Positions 8,533 to 16,775 of a stretch of 49,269 nucleotides of DNA are shown here, piece by piece (the stretch's first letter is position 1; every line of letters begins with the position of its first letter). Source of the DNA: Anaerolineales bacterium UBA1429 (GTDB taxonomy: Bacteria > Chloroflexota > Anaerolineae > UBA1429); contig DCTX01000088.1 of the NCBI GenBank assembly GCA_002329325.1, positions 1 to 49,269 of the forward strand, written 5' to 3'. The notes beneath the pieces were generated by a model. That model was not told the origin of the DNA, did no database searches, and saw only the letters and a program-made list of their open reading frames with translations. Both the position numbers and the translations under genes were made by a program.

Positions 8533-8570
8533 GGATGCGTCTGTTGCTCCAAGGACCAGCAGACGCATCC
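8533..8570. other. Imperfect 14-bp hairpin in a divergent intergenic gap
   Basis: GGATGCGTCTGTTG at 8533-8546 pairs with CAGCAGACGCATCC at 8557-8570 with one G-T wobble and a 10-base loop. No T-run follows on either strand, so it is not an obvious terminator. A partly similar GAGGACGCTTCTGTC stretch follows at about 8582. The whole gap 8429-8883 has no other gene; it is the 5' region shared by the SDR gene and dnaE. Confidence 0.5.
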
Positions 8571-8720
8571 CTTGCCGGCACGAGGACGCTTCTGTCAGGG
8601 CGCGATTCCCGCGCCTATTCCACCACAATCTACGGCTAAGGTAAGCAGCAAAAGGCAAAAAAGAGCGCTCCCACGGAGGGCTGCGCCGCGTTAAAATGCC
8701 TTTCCCGTCGGCCCGGGTTG

Positions 8721-8729
8721 TGCTACAAT
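8721..8729 (+). promoter_or_regulatory. Extended -10 promoter candidate for dnaE
   Basis: TGCTACAAT is a TGn-extended -10 element. No good -35 is visible 17 bases upstream, which extended -10 promoters tolerate. The predicted leader to the dnaE GTG at 8884 is about 145 bases. Confidence 0.4.
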
Positions 8730-8883
8730 GGTCAGGAAGTGGGCCCCAGGATACGCGCTTTCCTGCCCAGACCTGGCCTCCCCATTCGGGCAAGGCGCGC
8801 TGCCTGGTCCCCCTCGTTCGGTTCCCCTGGACGGCGTGTGTCAAGAGTCTGGCAGACATGATCGGTTCGATGCGGAGGATGTG

Positions 8884-11800
8884 GTGAGTTCCTTTGTGCA
8901 CCTGCATGTTCACAGCGAGTTCTCGCTGCTCGATGGCCTGGCCCGGTTGCCGGACCTGTGCAGGCGCGCCAAGGAACTGGGGATGGATGCCCTGGCTCTG
9001 ACGGACCACGGCTCCATGTACGGCACGATCAAGTTCCACCATGCCGCCCAATCCGCCGGGATCAAGCCGATCTTTGGCTGCGAGATGTACCAGGCCCGCC
9101 GCCGCCTGAGCCAGCGGGATGCCAAGCTGGACGCCCGCTCCTATCACCTGGTCTTGCTGGCAGCCAACATGACGGGCTACCACAACTTGCTCAAGTTGGT
9201 GACCACCGCCAACATGGAGGGTTTTTACTACCGCCCCCGCATCGATCGGGAGCTGCTGGCGGAGCACAGCGAAGGGTTGATCTGCCTGAGCGGGTGCGTC
9301 TCGGGCCAGGTGGCCTCGCTGGTGCAAGAGGGCCAGCTCGACCAGGCGCGGCGCGCCATGGGCTGGTTCAAGGACCTCTTTGGCCCCGACCGTTACTTTA
9401 TCGAGTTGCAGCGCCATGCGGGCCTGCCCGAGCTGGATCAGGTCAACGCCCAGTTGGCGGCGTTGGCCCGCGAGGCCGGGCTGCGCTGCGTGGCCACCAA
9501 CGATGTCCACTATACCTTGCGCGAGAACGCCTTTGCCCAGGAGCTGCTCCTGGCCCTGCAGACCAACACCACCCTCTCCGACCCCGGCCGCATGCGCATG
9601 GGCAGCGACGATTACTACCTCATGTCGCCGGAGGAGATGCGCCAGGTGATGGCCGACTATCCGGAAGCGGTGGAGAACACCCTCCTGGTGGCCGAGCAGT
9701 GCGACGTGGACCTGAGCTTCCAGGGCTATCGCCTGCCCAAGTTCCCCGTGCCGGAGCCCTATTCGGCCCAAAGCTACCTGCGCAAGCTGTGCGAGGAGGG
9801 CCTGCGCCGTCGCTACCCCGAGATCACCTCCGAGATCCAGCAGCGCCTGGATTACGAGCTGCAGGTGATCCATGACATGGGGTTCGACGACTATTTCCTC
9901 ATCAACGAGGACCTGGTGCGCTGGGCCAAGAAGGAAGCCGGCATGCTGGTGGGCCCCGGCCGCGGCTCGGGCGCCAGCAGCATCGTCGCCTATGCCCTAG
10001 GCATCACCGATCTGGAGCCCTTGAGCCTGGGGCTGATCTTTGAGCGCTTCCTGAACCCCGGGCGCATCACCATGCCCGATATCGACCTGGACTACCCCGA
10101 GGACCGCCGCCAGGAAGTGATCGACTATCTGACCCGCCGCTATGGCGAGGACCGCACCTCGCAGATCGCCACCTTCGGAACCATGGCGGCGCGTGGGGCC
10201 ATCCGCGATGTGGGGCGCGCGTTGGGCATCCCCCTCAACGAGGTGGACTATGTGGCCAAGTTGGTGCCCATGGGCCCCAAGAAGACCATCCAGGACGCCC
10301 TGGACAATGTCCCGGAGCTGCGCGACCTGTACGAGACCAAGCCCTACATCCGCAAGTTGATCGATTCCTCGCTGGCAGTGCAGGGGGTCTCGCGCCACTT
10401 TTCCACCCACGCCGCCGGCGTCCTGATCGCCGACCGGCCCCTGGTCGAATACACCCCGCTGCAGCGCGCCCCCCGGGGCGAGGGGATCATCTCTCAATAC
10501 TGCATGTCCGACGTGGAAGACATCGGACTGCTCAAGCTGGACGTCTTGGGCCTTTCCACGTTGACGGTGCTGGATCGGGCCTTTGCCTGGATCCGCCGCA
10601 CCCAGGGGATCGAGCTCACCCAGGAGACGATCCCGATGGACGACCCCGATGCCTATGCATTGCTCTCCTCCGGGGAGGTCACGGGCATCTTTCAGGTGGA
10701 GAGCGAGGGCATGCGCCGCGTCCTGCGAGACATGCAGCCCACCGATTTCAGCGACATCATCGCCATCCTGGGGCTCTATCGCCCCGGCCCCATGGCGTCC
10801 ATCCCCGAGTACATAGACAGGCGCTTTGGCCGCAAGGCCGTGTCCTATGCGCACCCCTCGCTGGAGCCGATCCTCTCCGAGACCTTTGGCATCATCGTCT
10901 ATCAGGAACAGGTGATCCAGATCGCCACCGCGTTGGCGGGGTTCACCGCCTCTGAGGCCGACCTGATGCGCCGGGCCATGGGCAAGAAAAAGGCCAAGGT
11001 CATGGAGCAGCAGGGGCACAAGTTCGTCCAGGGCTGCATGGCCAACGGCATCCCCCGCGAGGTGGCCGAGGGGATCTTTGCCGAGATCGAGACCTTTGCC
11101 GACTATGGCTTTAACAAGTCCCACGGGGCAGCCTATGCGGTGATCACCCTGCAGACGGCCTACCTCAAGGCCCACTACCCCGTCGAGTTCATGGCGGCGC
11201 TGCTTTCGGTGGAGCGCGGCAACCAGGACAAGGTGGCCCAGTTCGTGAGCGAGTGCCGCCGCCTGGGCATCGAGGTGCGCCCCCCCGATGTGAACGCCTC
11301 GGGCGTGGATTTCCAGGTGGAGCCGCTGCACTGGCAGACGCCCCAGGAACGCCAGGACCTTGCCAGTGCCGAGGGCCTCGCCATCCGCTTTGGGCTGGGC
11401 GCCATCAAGAACGTGGGCGATGGCCCCGCCGAGGTGATCGTCCAGGGGCGCGGCGACGAGCCCTTTGCCGATATCGAGGACCTGACCAACCGGGTGGATC
11501 TGCGCCAGGTCAACAAGCGCGTGCTGGAGTGCCTGGTGCGGGCGGGGGTGATGGATTCCCTGGGCGAGCGCAACGCGCTGCTGGCCTCGCTGGACCAGAT
11601 GATCGCCATCAGCCAGGAGGTGCACGGCGCCCGCGATGTGGGCCAGCGCAGCCTATTCGATCTCAACCCGCAGATCATGGGGCAGAGCAGGGGCACGCGC
11701 CTCGCCCCACCGGCCAATGTGCCGCCCCTGGGCGAGAAACAGCGCCTCGCCGACGAGAAGGAGCTGCTGGGCTGCTACCTGTCCTCCCATCCGCTGGATG

Positions 11801-12396
11801 TGCTCACCCAGTACGAGGACCCGCGCCTGACCGAGATCGCCAACCTGGACCTCTCCCATGGCGAGGAGCCCGTCACCGTGGCCGGCCTGCTGACGGGCAT
11901 CCGCACGATCACCACCCGCAAGGGCGATCCCATGGCCTTTGCCCAGCTCGAAGACCTGACAGGCTCCATCGAGGCCGTGGTCTTCCCGCGCACCTATGAG
12001 CTGGTCAAAGCTGCCCTGGATGATGGCGCGCCGGTGTTGGTCAAGGGCAAGCTCAACGAGCGCAACGACTCGGTGAGCCTGATCGTGGACGAGTTGACGC
12101 CCTACAGCCTGCCGCCGGGGGCGGCCAAGCGCCAGCCTGCCGGGCGCAAGCCCCGCAGCCTGACCGTCGAGATCCCCCTGAACGGGGATGACGCCAGCTC
12201 GGCCTCGCTGGCCGGCAGGGCACTCGATATCCTGGGGCAAGCGCCGGGCGACGTGCCGTTTCGCGTCTGGCTGCGAGCTCCCCAGGGGCGCGTCCAGCTC
12301 GAGTTCCCCAGGGCGATGACGCGCTACTCGCCCCAGCTGGAGCGCCAGCTCAGCGACCTGATCGGCCGCGGGTGCCTGCACATCGAATGGGCCTGA
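8884..12396 (+). CDS. dnaE: DNA polymerase III alpha subunit
   Basis: A 1170-residue replicative polymerase of the DnaE type. The N-terminal PHP domain opens with VHLHVHSEFSLLDG and DHGSMYG. The polymerase palm carries the catalytic PDIDLDYPEDRR motif and the third acidic residue in KLDVLGLSTLTV. GPGRGSGASS and the MGKKKAKVM fingers region are typical. A helix-hairpin-helix/OB-fold tail ends in VTVAGLLTGIRTITTRKG. Two adjacent GTG codons (8881 and 8884) could start translation; 8884 gives 5 bases from GGAGG and leaves the protein starting next to the PHP strand. The propeller-STAND gene begins 29 bases after its stop. Confidence 0.97.
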   Translation: MSSFVHLHVHSEFSLLDGLARLPDLCRRAKELGMDALALTDHGSMYGTIKFHHAAQSAGIKPIFGCEMYQARRRLSQRDAKLDARSYHLVLLAANMTGYHNLLKLVTTANMEGFYYRPRIDRELLAEHSEGLICLSGCVSGQVASLVQEGQLDQARRAMGWFKDLFGPDRYFIELQRHAGLPELDQVNAQLAALAREAGLRCVATNDVHYTLRENAFAQELLLALQTNTTLSDPGRMRMGSDDYYLMSPEEMRQVMADYPEAVENTLLVAEQCDVDLSFQGYRLPKFPVPEPYSAQSYLRKLCEEGLRRRYPEITSEIQQRLDYELQVIHDMGFDDYFLINEDLVRWAKKEAGMLVGPGRGSGASSIVAYALGITDLEPLSLGLIFERFLNPGRITMPDIDLDYPEDRRQEVIDYLTRRYGEDRTSQIATFGTMAARGAIRDVGRALGIPLNEVDYVAKLVPMGPKKTIQDALDNVPELRDLYETKPYIRKLIDSSLAVQGVSRHFSTHAAGVLIADRPLVEYTPLQRAPRGEGIISQYCMSDVEDIGLLKLDVLGLSTLTVLDRAFAWIRRTQGIELTQETIPMDDPDAYALLSSGEVTGIFQVESEGMRRVLRDMQPTDFSDIIAILGLYRPGPMASIPEYIDRRFGRKAVSYAHPSLEPILSETFGIIVYQEQVIQIATALAGFTASEADLMRRAMGKKKAKVMEQQGHKFVQGCMANGIPREVAEGIFAEIETFADYGFNKSHGAAYAVITLQTAYLKAHYPVEFMAALLSVERGNQDKVAQFVSECRRLGIEVRPPDVNASGVDFQVEPLHWQTPQERQDLASAEGLAIRFGLGAIKNVGDGPAEVIVQGRGDEPFADIEDLTNRVDLRQVNKRVLECLVRAGVMDSLGERNALLASLDQMIAISQEVHGARDVGQRSLFDLNPQIMGQSRGTRLAPPANVPPLGEKQRLADEKELLGCYLSSHPLDVLTQYEDPRLTEIANLDLSHGEEPVTVAGLLTGIRTITTRKGDPMAFAQLEDLTGSIEAVVFPRTYELVKAALDDGAPVLVKGKLNERNDSVSLIVDELTPYSLPPGAAKRQPAGRKPRSLTVEIPLNGDDASSASLAGRALDILGQAPGDVPFRVWLRAPQGRVQLEFPRAMTRYSPQLERQLSDLIGRGCLHIEWA

Positions 12397-12425
12397 CGCG
12401 CACAAACCGGGGGATACAGCACAGG

Positions 12426-15338
12426 ATGCAACTGCCAAGCGTGCGTTGCCGGGCCATTATCGGCGCTGCCGCCGGGTTCCTCCTGCTCGCTCTCATCCTG
12501 GTGATCACGACCTCCCTGGGCGCCGCGCCCACCCTCAAGGGCCTGCCCGGTGACGCGGTGCGGGCCATCGCCGTGCATCCCCTCGCCCCCAAGACTCTGG
12601 TGGCGGCCACCTCCGCGGGCCTGTTCCGCAGCCTCGACCAGGGCGAGACCTGGCACGCCCTGGCTCAGCCGGGCGGCCCCGGCCGCATCAGCCAGCTCTT
12701 GTTTGCCCCCGATGGCAGCGCGCTCCTGGCGGCGGGCCCCTGGGGCCTCGGCGTCTCTGCAGATGAGGGCACGTCATGGCGCCTGACCAAGGCGCTGGAA
12801 GGCGTCAAGATCCTCGCTCTGGCCGTCAGCCCGGCGGATGGCAGCCTCTATGCCGCCTGCTCGGAGCAGGCCTGGCACAGCCCCGATCAGGGCCAGACGT
12901 GGGTCGGGCTGGCAGCGCCCGAGGGGGCCGGGGCGATCCTGTCCCTCGCCGCCCACCCGGCCAGCGCCGGCGTCCTCTACCTGGGGGCCGCGGCGGGGCT
13001 GTACGTATCGGGCGACAGGGGGGCGACCTGGTATCCCGTCCTGCCCGGCGCCCTGCAGGGGGAGATCACCTGGGTTGGCTTTGGAGGTTCCGGCCCGGCG
13101 CGCCAGCTCTATGCCGCCGGGGCGGATGCGCTCTGGCGCTCGGAGGATGACGGCGCCACCTGGCAGCGAATCGCGCTGCCAGGGCAACTGGCGGCGCAGA
13201 TGGAGCCCATCCCGTGGAGCGTCGCGCCCCTGATGGCGGGGGAGATGGCAGGGCTGCCGCCCCTGGCGCCGGGCGAGCAACTGCTCTCGGCGGCGCTCGC
13301 CCCCGACGATGCCCCTCGCCTCTACCTGGGCTCCTCCCTCACCCTGTATGCCAGCGCCGATGGCGGCCTTTCCTGGTGTGACCTGGGAAGCCTGGCGCCG
13401 GCCTCTGGCCTGGCGGGCGCCCCCCTGCAGGAGACGTTGGCGGCGTTGCCCCCGTACCTGGCGGGGGTGGGGCTGCTGTTGGGGCTGTTGGGCGCCGGCA
13501 TCCTGTGGGGCGAGAGGCGCGAGGCGCGCAGGCAGGGGCTGGGCCTGGCCGCCGAGAACAACGCACCCTGGAACGATATCATCGCCGACGCCTTGCTGCG
13601 CCACCAGCGCGTCACCCCCGACCTGCTGGAGCGCATCCCGCAGCAGGCCCGCTTGCACGCCATGATCCGCTACGTGGATTCCCACCGCCACCAGGCCCTG
13701 ATCTTTCAGGACGACCCTCCCTTGATCCTGCCGACGCGCGGCGATAGATTGCGCCTCTTTGCCAATACCTGGAGCGGCCTGATCCAGGCCCTGGATGATC
13801 GCGAGGCCGCGGCAGCTGCCGCCTCGCACCTGATCGAGCAGCTCTGCAGCCTGCTGGGCTTTGAGCCCGTCGAGCGACGCATCTACCGCTCCCTGGCGGG
13901 GTACATGGTCGAGGCGCCCACGCTGCGGCTCAGCCTCCCCGCCCGCTTCCCGGTGATCGTCCTGCTCAAGGATACGCTGGAGCGCGAGGATGTGCGCGAC
14001 CTGCGCGCCCTGATGTCGGCCCTGAACGCCGTGTCGTTCTTTGCCCTGCTGATCCCCCTCAGCGAGCCGTTCGAGGGCCCGCGGCCGGCGCAGACCATGC
14101 AGAGCCTGGCCCGCGAAGGGGCCGAGGACCTGATCGTCCTCGATTATCGCGAGCTGTATGGCCTCTACCTGGCCGCCGACGCCGAATCGGACCTGGTGCG
14201 GCGCATCCTGGATCAGGTGGATCTCACCGTCGTATCGCCCTATGTGCTCTCGGGGCCGGTGCCGCCCCGCATGTTCTTTGGGCGCGATTACGAGATCAAG
14301 GTCATCATGCGCACCGTCCAGGATCGCAGCTTTGCCATCGTCGGGGGCCGCAAGATCGGCAAGACCTCGATCCTGAACAAGGTGCACCGGCTGCTCCAGC
14401 AGACCGAGGGCTATGATCCCCTCTATCTCGATTGCCACCATGTCACGACCTATGAGGACTTTTTCGAGGCCCTCTCCGTCATGAGCGAGGTATCGGTGGA
14501 ATCGCCGGCGCCCGATTCGCTGCGACGCATCGTGGTGCGCCTGCGAGGTCGCCAGGGCGAGCTCGGCCATACCCTGGTCTTTTTGCTGGACGAGGTGGAT
14601 CACCTGCTGCGCTACGACCTGCAGCAGGGGACGCTGCTGTTCCGCGTGTTCCGCTCCCTCTCGCAAGAGGGCCTCTGCCGCTTTGTGTTCTGCGGCGAGC
14701 GCACCCTGGATGCGGCCCTGCGCGACCCCAACTCGCCCCTGTTCAACTTCTGCAGCACCCTGCGGCTGGGGTATCTCCAGCAGCGCGACGCCGAGCGGAT
14801 CGTGCAGGAGCCGATGCACGAGATGGGCATCACCTTCGAGGCGCCGGAGCTGGTGCCGCCGGAGATCGTCGCCCTCTCGGGGTGCCACCCCAACATCGTG
14901 CAGGCCATCTGCCAGCTCCTGATCGAGCGCATCAATCAGCGTCAGGAGCGCGTGATCCGCGCATCGGACCTGGTTCAGGTGCGGGATTCCACCGAGTTCC
15001 GGGATCTCTTCTTCGAGGTGAGCTGGGGCAACGCCACCACGCTGGAGCGCCTGATCACCGTGCTCATGGCCGAGCACCGGCGCTTTGGGCTTCAGCAGGT
15101 GCGCCAGGCCTTGCGAGAGCTCGAGATCAACCCGAGCGACGCCGAGCTAGAGCGCGCCCTGGGCGACCTGGCGCTCACCTCGTTGATCAAGCGCCAGGGC
15201 CAGCAGTATGAATATACCTCGGGGGCTTTTGCGCGCGTCCTGGAGGAGGCGGGCCTGGCCGAAGGGCTGCGCGAGGGCCTGCTGGAAAAGCTTCGAGAGG
15301 AGCAGAAGGATCACTCGGCGACGCCGAGCCAAAAGTGA
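12426..15338 (+). CDS. Transmembrane BNR-propeller / STAND-AAA ATPase fusion protein
   Basis: A 970-residue protein not matching a named family as a whole. Residues 10-31 form a membrane anchor or signal. Residues 40-320 hold six sialidase-type Asp-boxes (S-x-D-x-G-x-S/T-W) at about 69, 111, 152, 195, 239 and 310, consistent with a six-bladed propeller outside the membrane. A second membrane span lies at 344-361. Residues 380-600 are an unassigned alpha/beta region. FFGRDYEIKVIM then VGGRKIGKTS (639-648) is a Walker A of the archaeal-ATPase/STAND type, LVFLLDEVDH (717-726) is Walker B, and 870-940 looks like a winged helix. Inference: the propeller senses an external ligand or cell-wall state and drives the inner NTPase. 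It follows dnaE by 29 bases; the ATG at 12426 has only a weak upstream AGG. Confidence 0.85.
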   Translation: MQLPSVRCRAIIGAAAGFLLLALILVITTSLGAAPTLKGLPGDAVRAIAVHPLAPKTLVAATSAGLFRSLDQGETWHALAQPGGPGRISQLLFAPDGSALLAAGPWGLGVSADEGTSWRLTKALEGVKILALAVSPADGSLYAACSEQAWHSPDQGQTWVGLAAPEGAGAILSLAAHPASAGVLYLGAAAGLYVSGDRGATWYPVLPGALQGEITWVGFGGSGPARQLYAAGADALWRSEDDGATWQRIALPGQLAAQMEPIPWSVAPLMAGEMAGLPPLAPGEQLLSAALAPDDAPRLYLGSSLTLYASADGGLSWCDLGSLAPASGLAGAPLQETLAALPPYLAGVGLLLGLLGAGILWGERREARRQGLGLAAENNAPWNDIIADALLRHQRVTPDLLERIPQQARLHAMIRYVDSHRHQALIFQDDPPLILPTRGDRLRLFANTWSGLIQALDDREAAAAAASHLIEQLCSLLGFEPVERRIYRSLAGYMVEAPTLRLSLPARFPVIVLLKDTLEREDVRDLRALMSALNAVSFFALLIPLSEPFEGPRPAQTMQSLAREGAEDLIVLDYRELYGLYLAADAESDLVRRILDQVDLTVVSPYVLSGPVPPRMFFGRDYEIKVIMRTVQDRSFAIVGGRKIGKTSILNKVHRLLQQTEGYDPLYLDCHHVTTYEDFFEALSVMSEVSVESPAPDSLRRIVVRLRGRQGELGHTLVFLLDEVDHLLRYDLQQGTLLFRVFRSLSQEGLCRFVFCGERTLDAALRDPNSPLFNFCSTLRLGYLQQRDAERIVQEPMHEMGITFEAPELVPPEIVALSGCHPNIVQAICQLLIERINQRQERVIRASDLVQVRDSTEFRDLFFEVSWGNATTLERLITVLMAEHRRFGLQQVRQALRELEINPSDAELERALGDLALTSLIKRQGQQYEYTSGAFARVLEEAGLAEGLREGLLEKLREEQKDHSATPSQK

Positions 15339-15541
15339 TGGGGCAGGATATCGGGCGCGGGGCGTAGCTGGAGGCCCTGGGCGCCGGGCGCCTCTCGCTC
15401 CAGAGCGTGCAGGCTCACATAGCAGATATTGGGGCGCCGGCCGTACTTGCGCTCATAGTGGCGCGCGGCCTGCAGAAGCTTGTCTGCCAGGGAACGATCC
15501 CGGGCGTCATCGAACCATAGCATGCCGACTTGAAGGGTCAT
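15311..15541 (-). CDS. Small uncharacterised protein (76 aa) behind an SOS-type promoter
   Basis: No function recognised. The protein (MTLQVGMLWFDD... to ...HHFWLGVAE) has no signal or membrane span and is rich in aromatic residues with a basic KYGRRP patch mid-protein. Similar short proteins ending in a PHHFW-type motif are, from memory, common hypothetical proteins in Chloroflexota, which supports it being real. Its 3' end overlaps the end of the propeller-STAND gene by 28 bases in a convergent arrangement. AGGA precedes the ATG. A strong promoter about 145 bases upstream carries two LexA-like boxes, so a DNA-damage role is possible but unproven. Confidence 0.65.
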   Translation of the reverse strand: MTLQVGMLWFDDARDRSLADKLLQAARHYERKYGRRPNICYVSLHALEREAPGAQGLQLRPAPDILPHHFWLGVAE

Positions 15542-15665
15542 AGGTCCTGGTCCTGGGGCAAGGGCAGCGGACGGGTGAGCGTGGGGCGGCTGGCGGGTTG
15601 AGCTGTCGGCGTTGTGGAAAGAGCCCTGGTATGGAACGCATTACGACTTGCGCCAGCCACCCCTA

Positions 15666-15677
15666 GAACCTTTGTTC
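15666..15677. promoter_or_regulatory. LexA-like box 1 (GAAC-N4-GTTC)
   Basis: GAACCTTTGTTC is a palindromic Gram-positive/actinobacterial-type SOS box core. It lies at the predicted transcription start of the leftward promoter at 15685-15713. Confidence 0.6.
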
Positions 15678-15684
15678 TGATCCT

Positions 15685-15713
15685 AGTATATACGAACATT
15701 TGTTCCATGTCAA
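15685..15713 (-). promoter_or_regulatory. Strong sigma-70 type promoter, leftward
   Basis: On the minus strand a perfect -35 TTGACA (15713-15708) is separated by exactly 17 bases from TATACT (15690-15685). It is the best promoter match in the window and points to the 76-residue gene that starts at 15541. Its spacer contains LexA-like box 2. Confidence 0.75.
15694..15705. promoter_or_regulatory. LexA-like box 2 (GAAC-N4-GTTC)
   Basis: GAACATTTGTTC with flanks (CGAAC...GTTCC) fits the Bacillus-type consensus CGAACRNRYGTTYC at all but one position. It occupies the promoter spacer, 28 bases centre to centre from box 1, where a repressor would block RNA polymerase. Confidence 0.7.
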
Positions 15714-15821
15714 GCCCCAAAACGCCTTGATGTTCGCCTGGACGCGCAGGCCGCGTTTCGTAGAATGAGCCCCGGCCCCACAATCAACTGCGATACCCCA
15801 GTTATGAGAGAGGAGTCCTGT

Positions 15822-16193
15822 ATGCGCAAGATACGGATCACAGCGGGCAGCGTTACCGCCGAGGCCACGCTGCATGACAACGCCACCGCCGACGCCATCT
15901 GGGAGGCCCTGCCTCTGGAGATTCGCGGCAGCACCTGGGGCGACGAGATCTATTTCGGGATCCCCGTCTATCTCGACGAAGACGGCGGGCAAGAAGTGGT
16001 GGATCTCGGGGACCTGGGCTACTGGCCGCCCGGGCACGCCTTCTGCATCTTTTTCGGGCGCACGCCCATGAGCCGTGGCAACGAGATCCGCCCGGCCAGC
16101 GCCGTCAACGTCTTTGGCCGGATCGAGGGCGACCCGAAGGTGTTCACCCGCGTGCCCTCTGGCGCGACGGTCACGGTGGAACGGGTGGAGTAG
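15822..16193 (+). CDS. Cyclophilin-like fold protein (TM1367 type)
   Basis: A 123-residue protein of the small cyclophilin-like family (PF04126 type) that includes Thermotoga TM1367. Family hallmarks are ATADAIWEALPLEIRGSTWGDEIYF and the WPPGHAFCIFFGRTP segment; the fold is a compact beta barrel. Members share the cyclophilin fold but generally lack its proline isomerase active site, and their role is unknown. The ATG at 15822 has GAGAGGAG 7 bases upstream; an earlier in-frame ATG lacks a ribosome site. It converges on the Rrf2 gene with 25 bases between. Confidence 0.82.
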   Translation: MRKIRITAGSVTAEATLHDNATADAIWEALPLEIRGSTWGDEIYFGIPVYLDEDGGQEVVDLGDLGYWPPGHAFCIFFGRTPMSRGNEIRPASAVNVFGRIEGDPKVFTRVPSGATVTVERVE

Positions 16194-16218
16194 AGCGGCA
16201 GCCGGCCTGGGGTGCGGC

Positions 16219-16650
16219 CTACGCGCCGCCGGCTTGGAGAAGCTCTCCCTCGCGCACGGCCATCTCCTGCAGCGTGACGCCGCCGAGGGTGGCGAGGAGT
16301 TGCTCTTGGGCCTGGCGCAAGACCTGATACAGGGCGCAGGTATCTTGGCGCTCGCAGGATTCAAAAGGCGCCAGGCAGCGGCTCAGGGCGATGGGGCCCT
16401 CGACCGATTCGACGATCTCGCGCAGGGTGATCTCGTCCGCCGGGCGGGCCAGCGAGAAGCCGCCCTTGGCCCCGCGATGAGAGCGCAAGATGCCTCCCTT
16501 GGCAAGATCCTGAAAAATCTTGGCCAGGTAGCTCTCGGGGACACCCTCCTCGCGAGCGATATCGCCCACCAACGTCACCGCGTTGGTGGGCTGCCTGGCT
16601 AAATAGATCACGCCTCTGGCCCCATAGTCGGTGCCCCTGGTCAATCGCAC
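16219..16650 (-). CDS. Rrf2-family transcription regulator with three cysteines
   Basis: A 143-residue winged-helix regulator. The N terminus (RLTRGTDYGARGVIYLA) and the wing AKGGFSLARPADEITLREIVESVEG are typical Rrf2. Three cysteines, spaced C-x6-C-x5-C in RCLAPFESCERQDTCALY, match the Fe-S cluster ligands of IscR/NsrR-like members, so it probably senses iron-sulfur status, nitric oxide or redox state. The start is GTG at 16650, preceded by GGAGGAG. It is divergent from the flavoprotein gene at 16776 and the two share a 125-base control region, so it may regulate that gene and itself. Confidence 0.87.
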   Translation of the reverse strand: MRLTRGTDYGARGVIYLARQPTNAVTLVGDIAREEGVPESYLAKIFQDLAKGGILRSHRGAKGGFSLARPADEITLREIVESVEGPIALSRCLAPFESCERQDTCALYQVLRQAQEQLLATLGGVTLQEMAVREGELLQAGGA

Positions 16651-16685
16651 AGTGCCCTCCTCCGATTCGCCGGTATCCTGTGGGT

Positions 16686-16714
16686 ATTCTATCATGGAGC
16701 CAGATCGCATACAA
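16686..16714 (-). promoter_or_regulatory. Promoter for the Rrf2 gene
   Basis: On the minus strand TTGTAT (16714-16709) and TAGAAT (16691-16686) are 17 bases apart. The predicted start lies about 30 bases before the GTG codon. Confidence 0.5.
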
Positions 16715-16775
16715 GAGAAATGAACGCCGTTTTGTCCGGAGCGGCACACCCAAGCTGATCCTGAGGAGCGCACCC

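Noticed and set aside
8533..8570. Calling the hairpin upstream of dnaE a terminator or riboswitch
   Set aside because: No T-run on either strand, located between divergent genes, and no known riboswitch core can be recognised.
15538..15783. An 81-codon minus-strand frame over the LexA-like boxes
   Set aside because: It would span the promoter itself, has no ribosome site, and its product is low-complexity; the 76-residue frame at 15311-15541 is the better gene.
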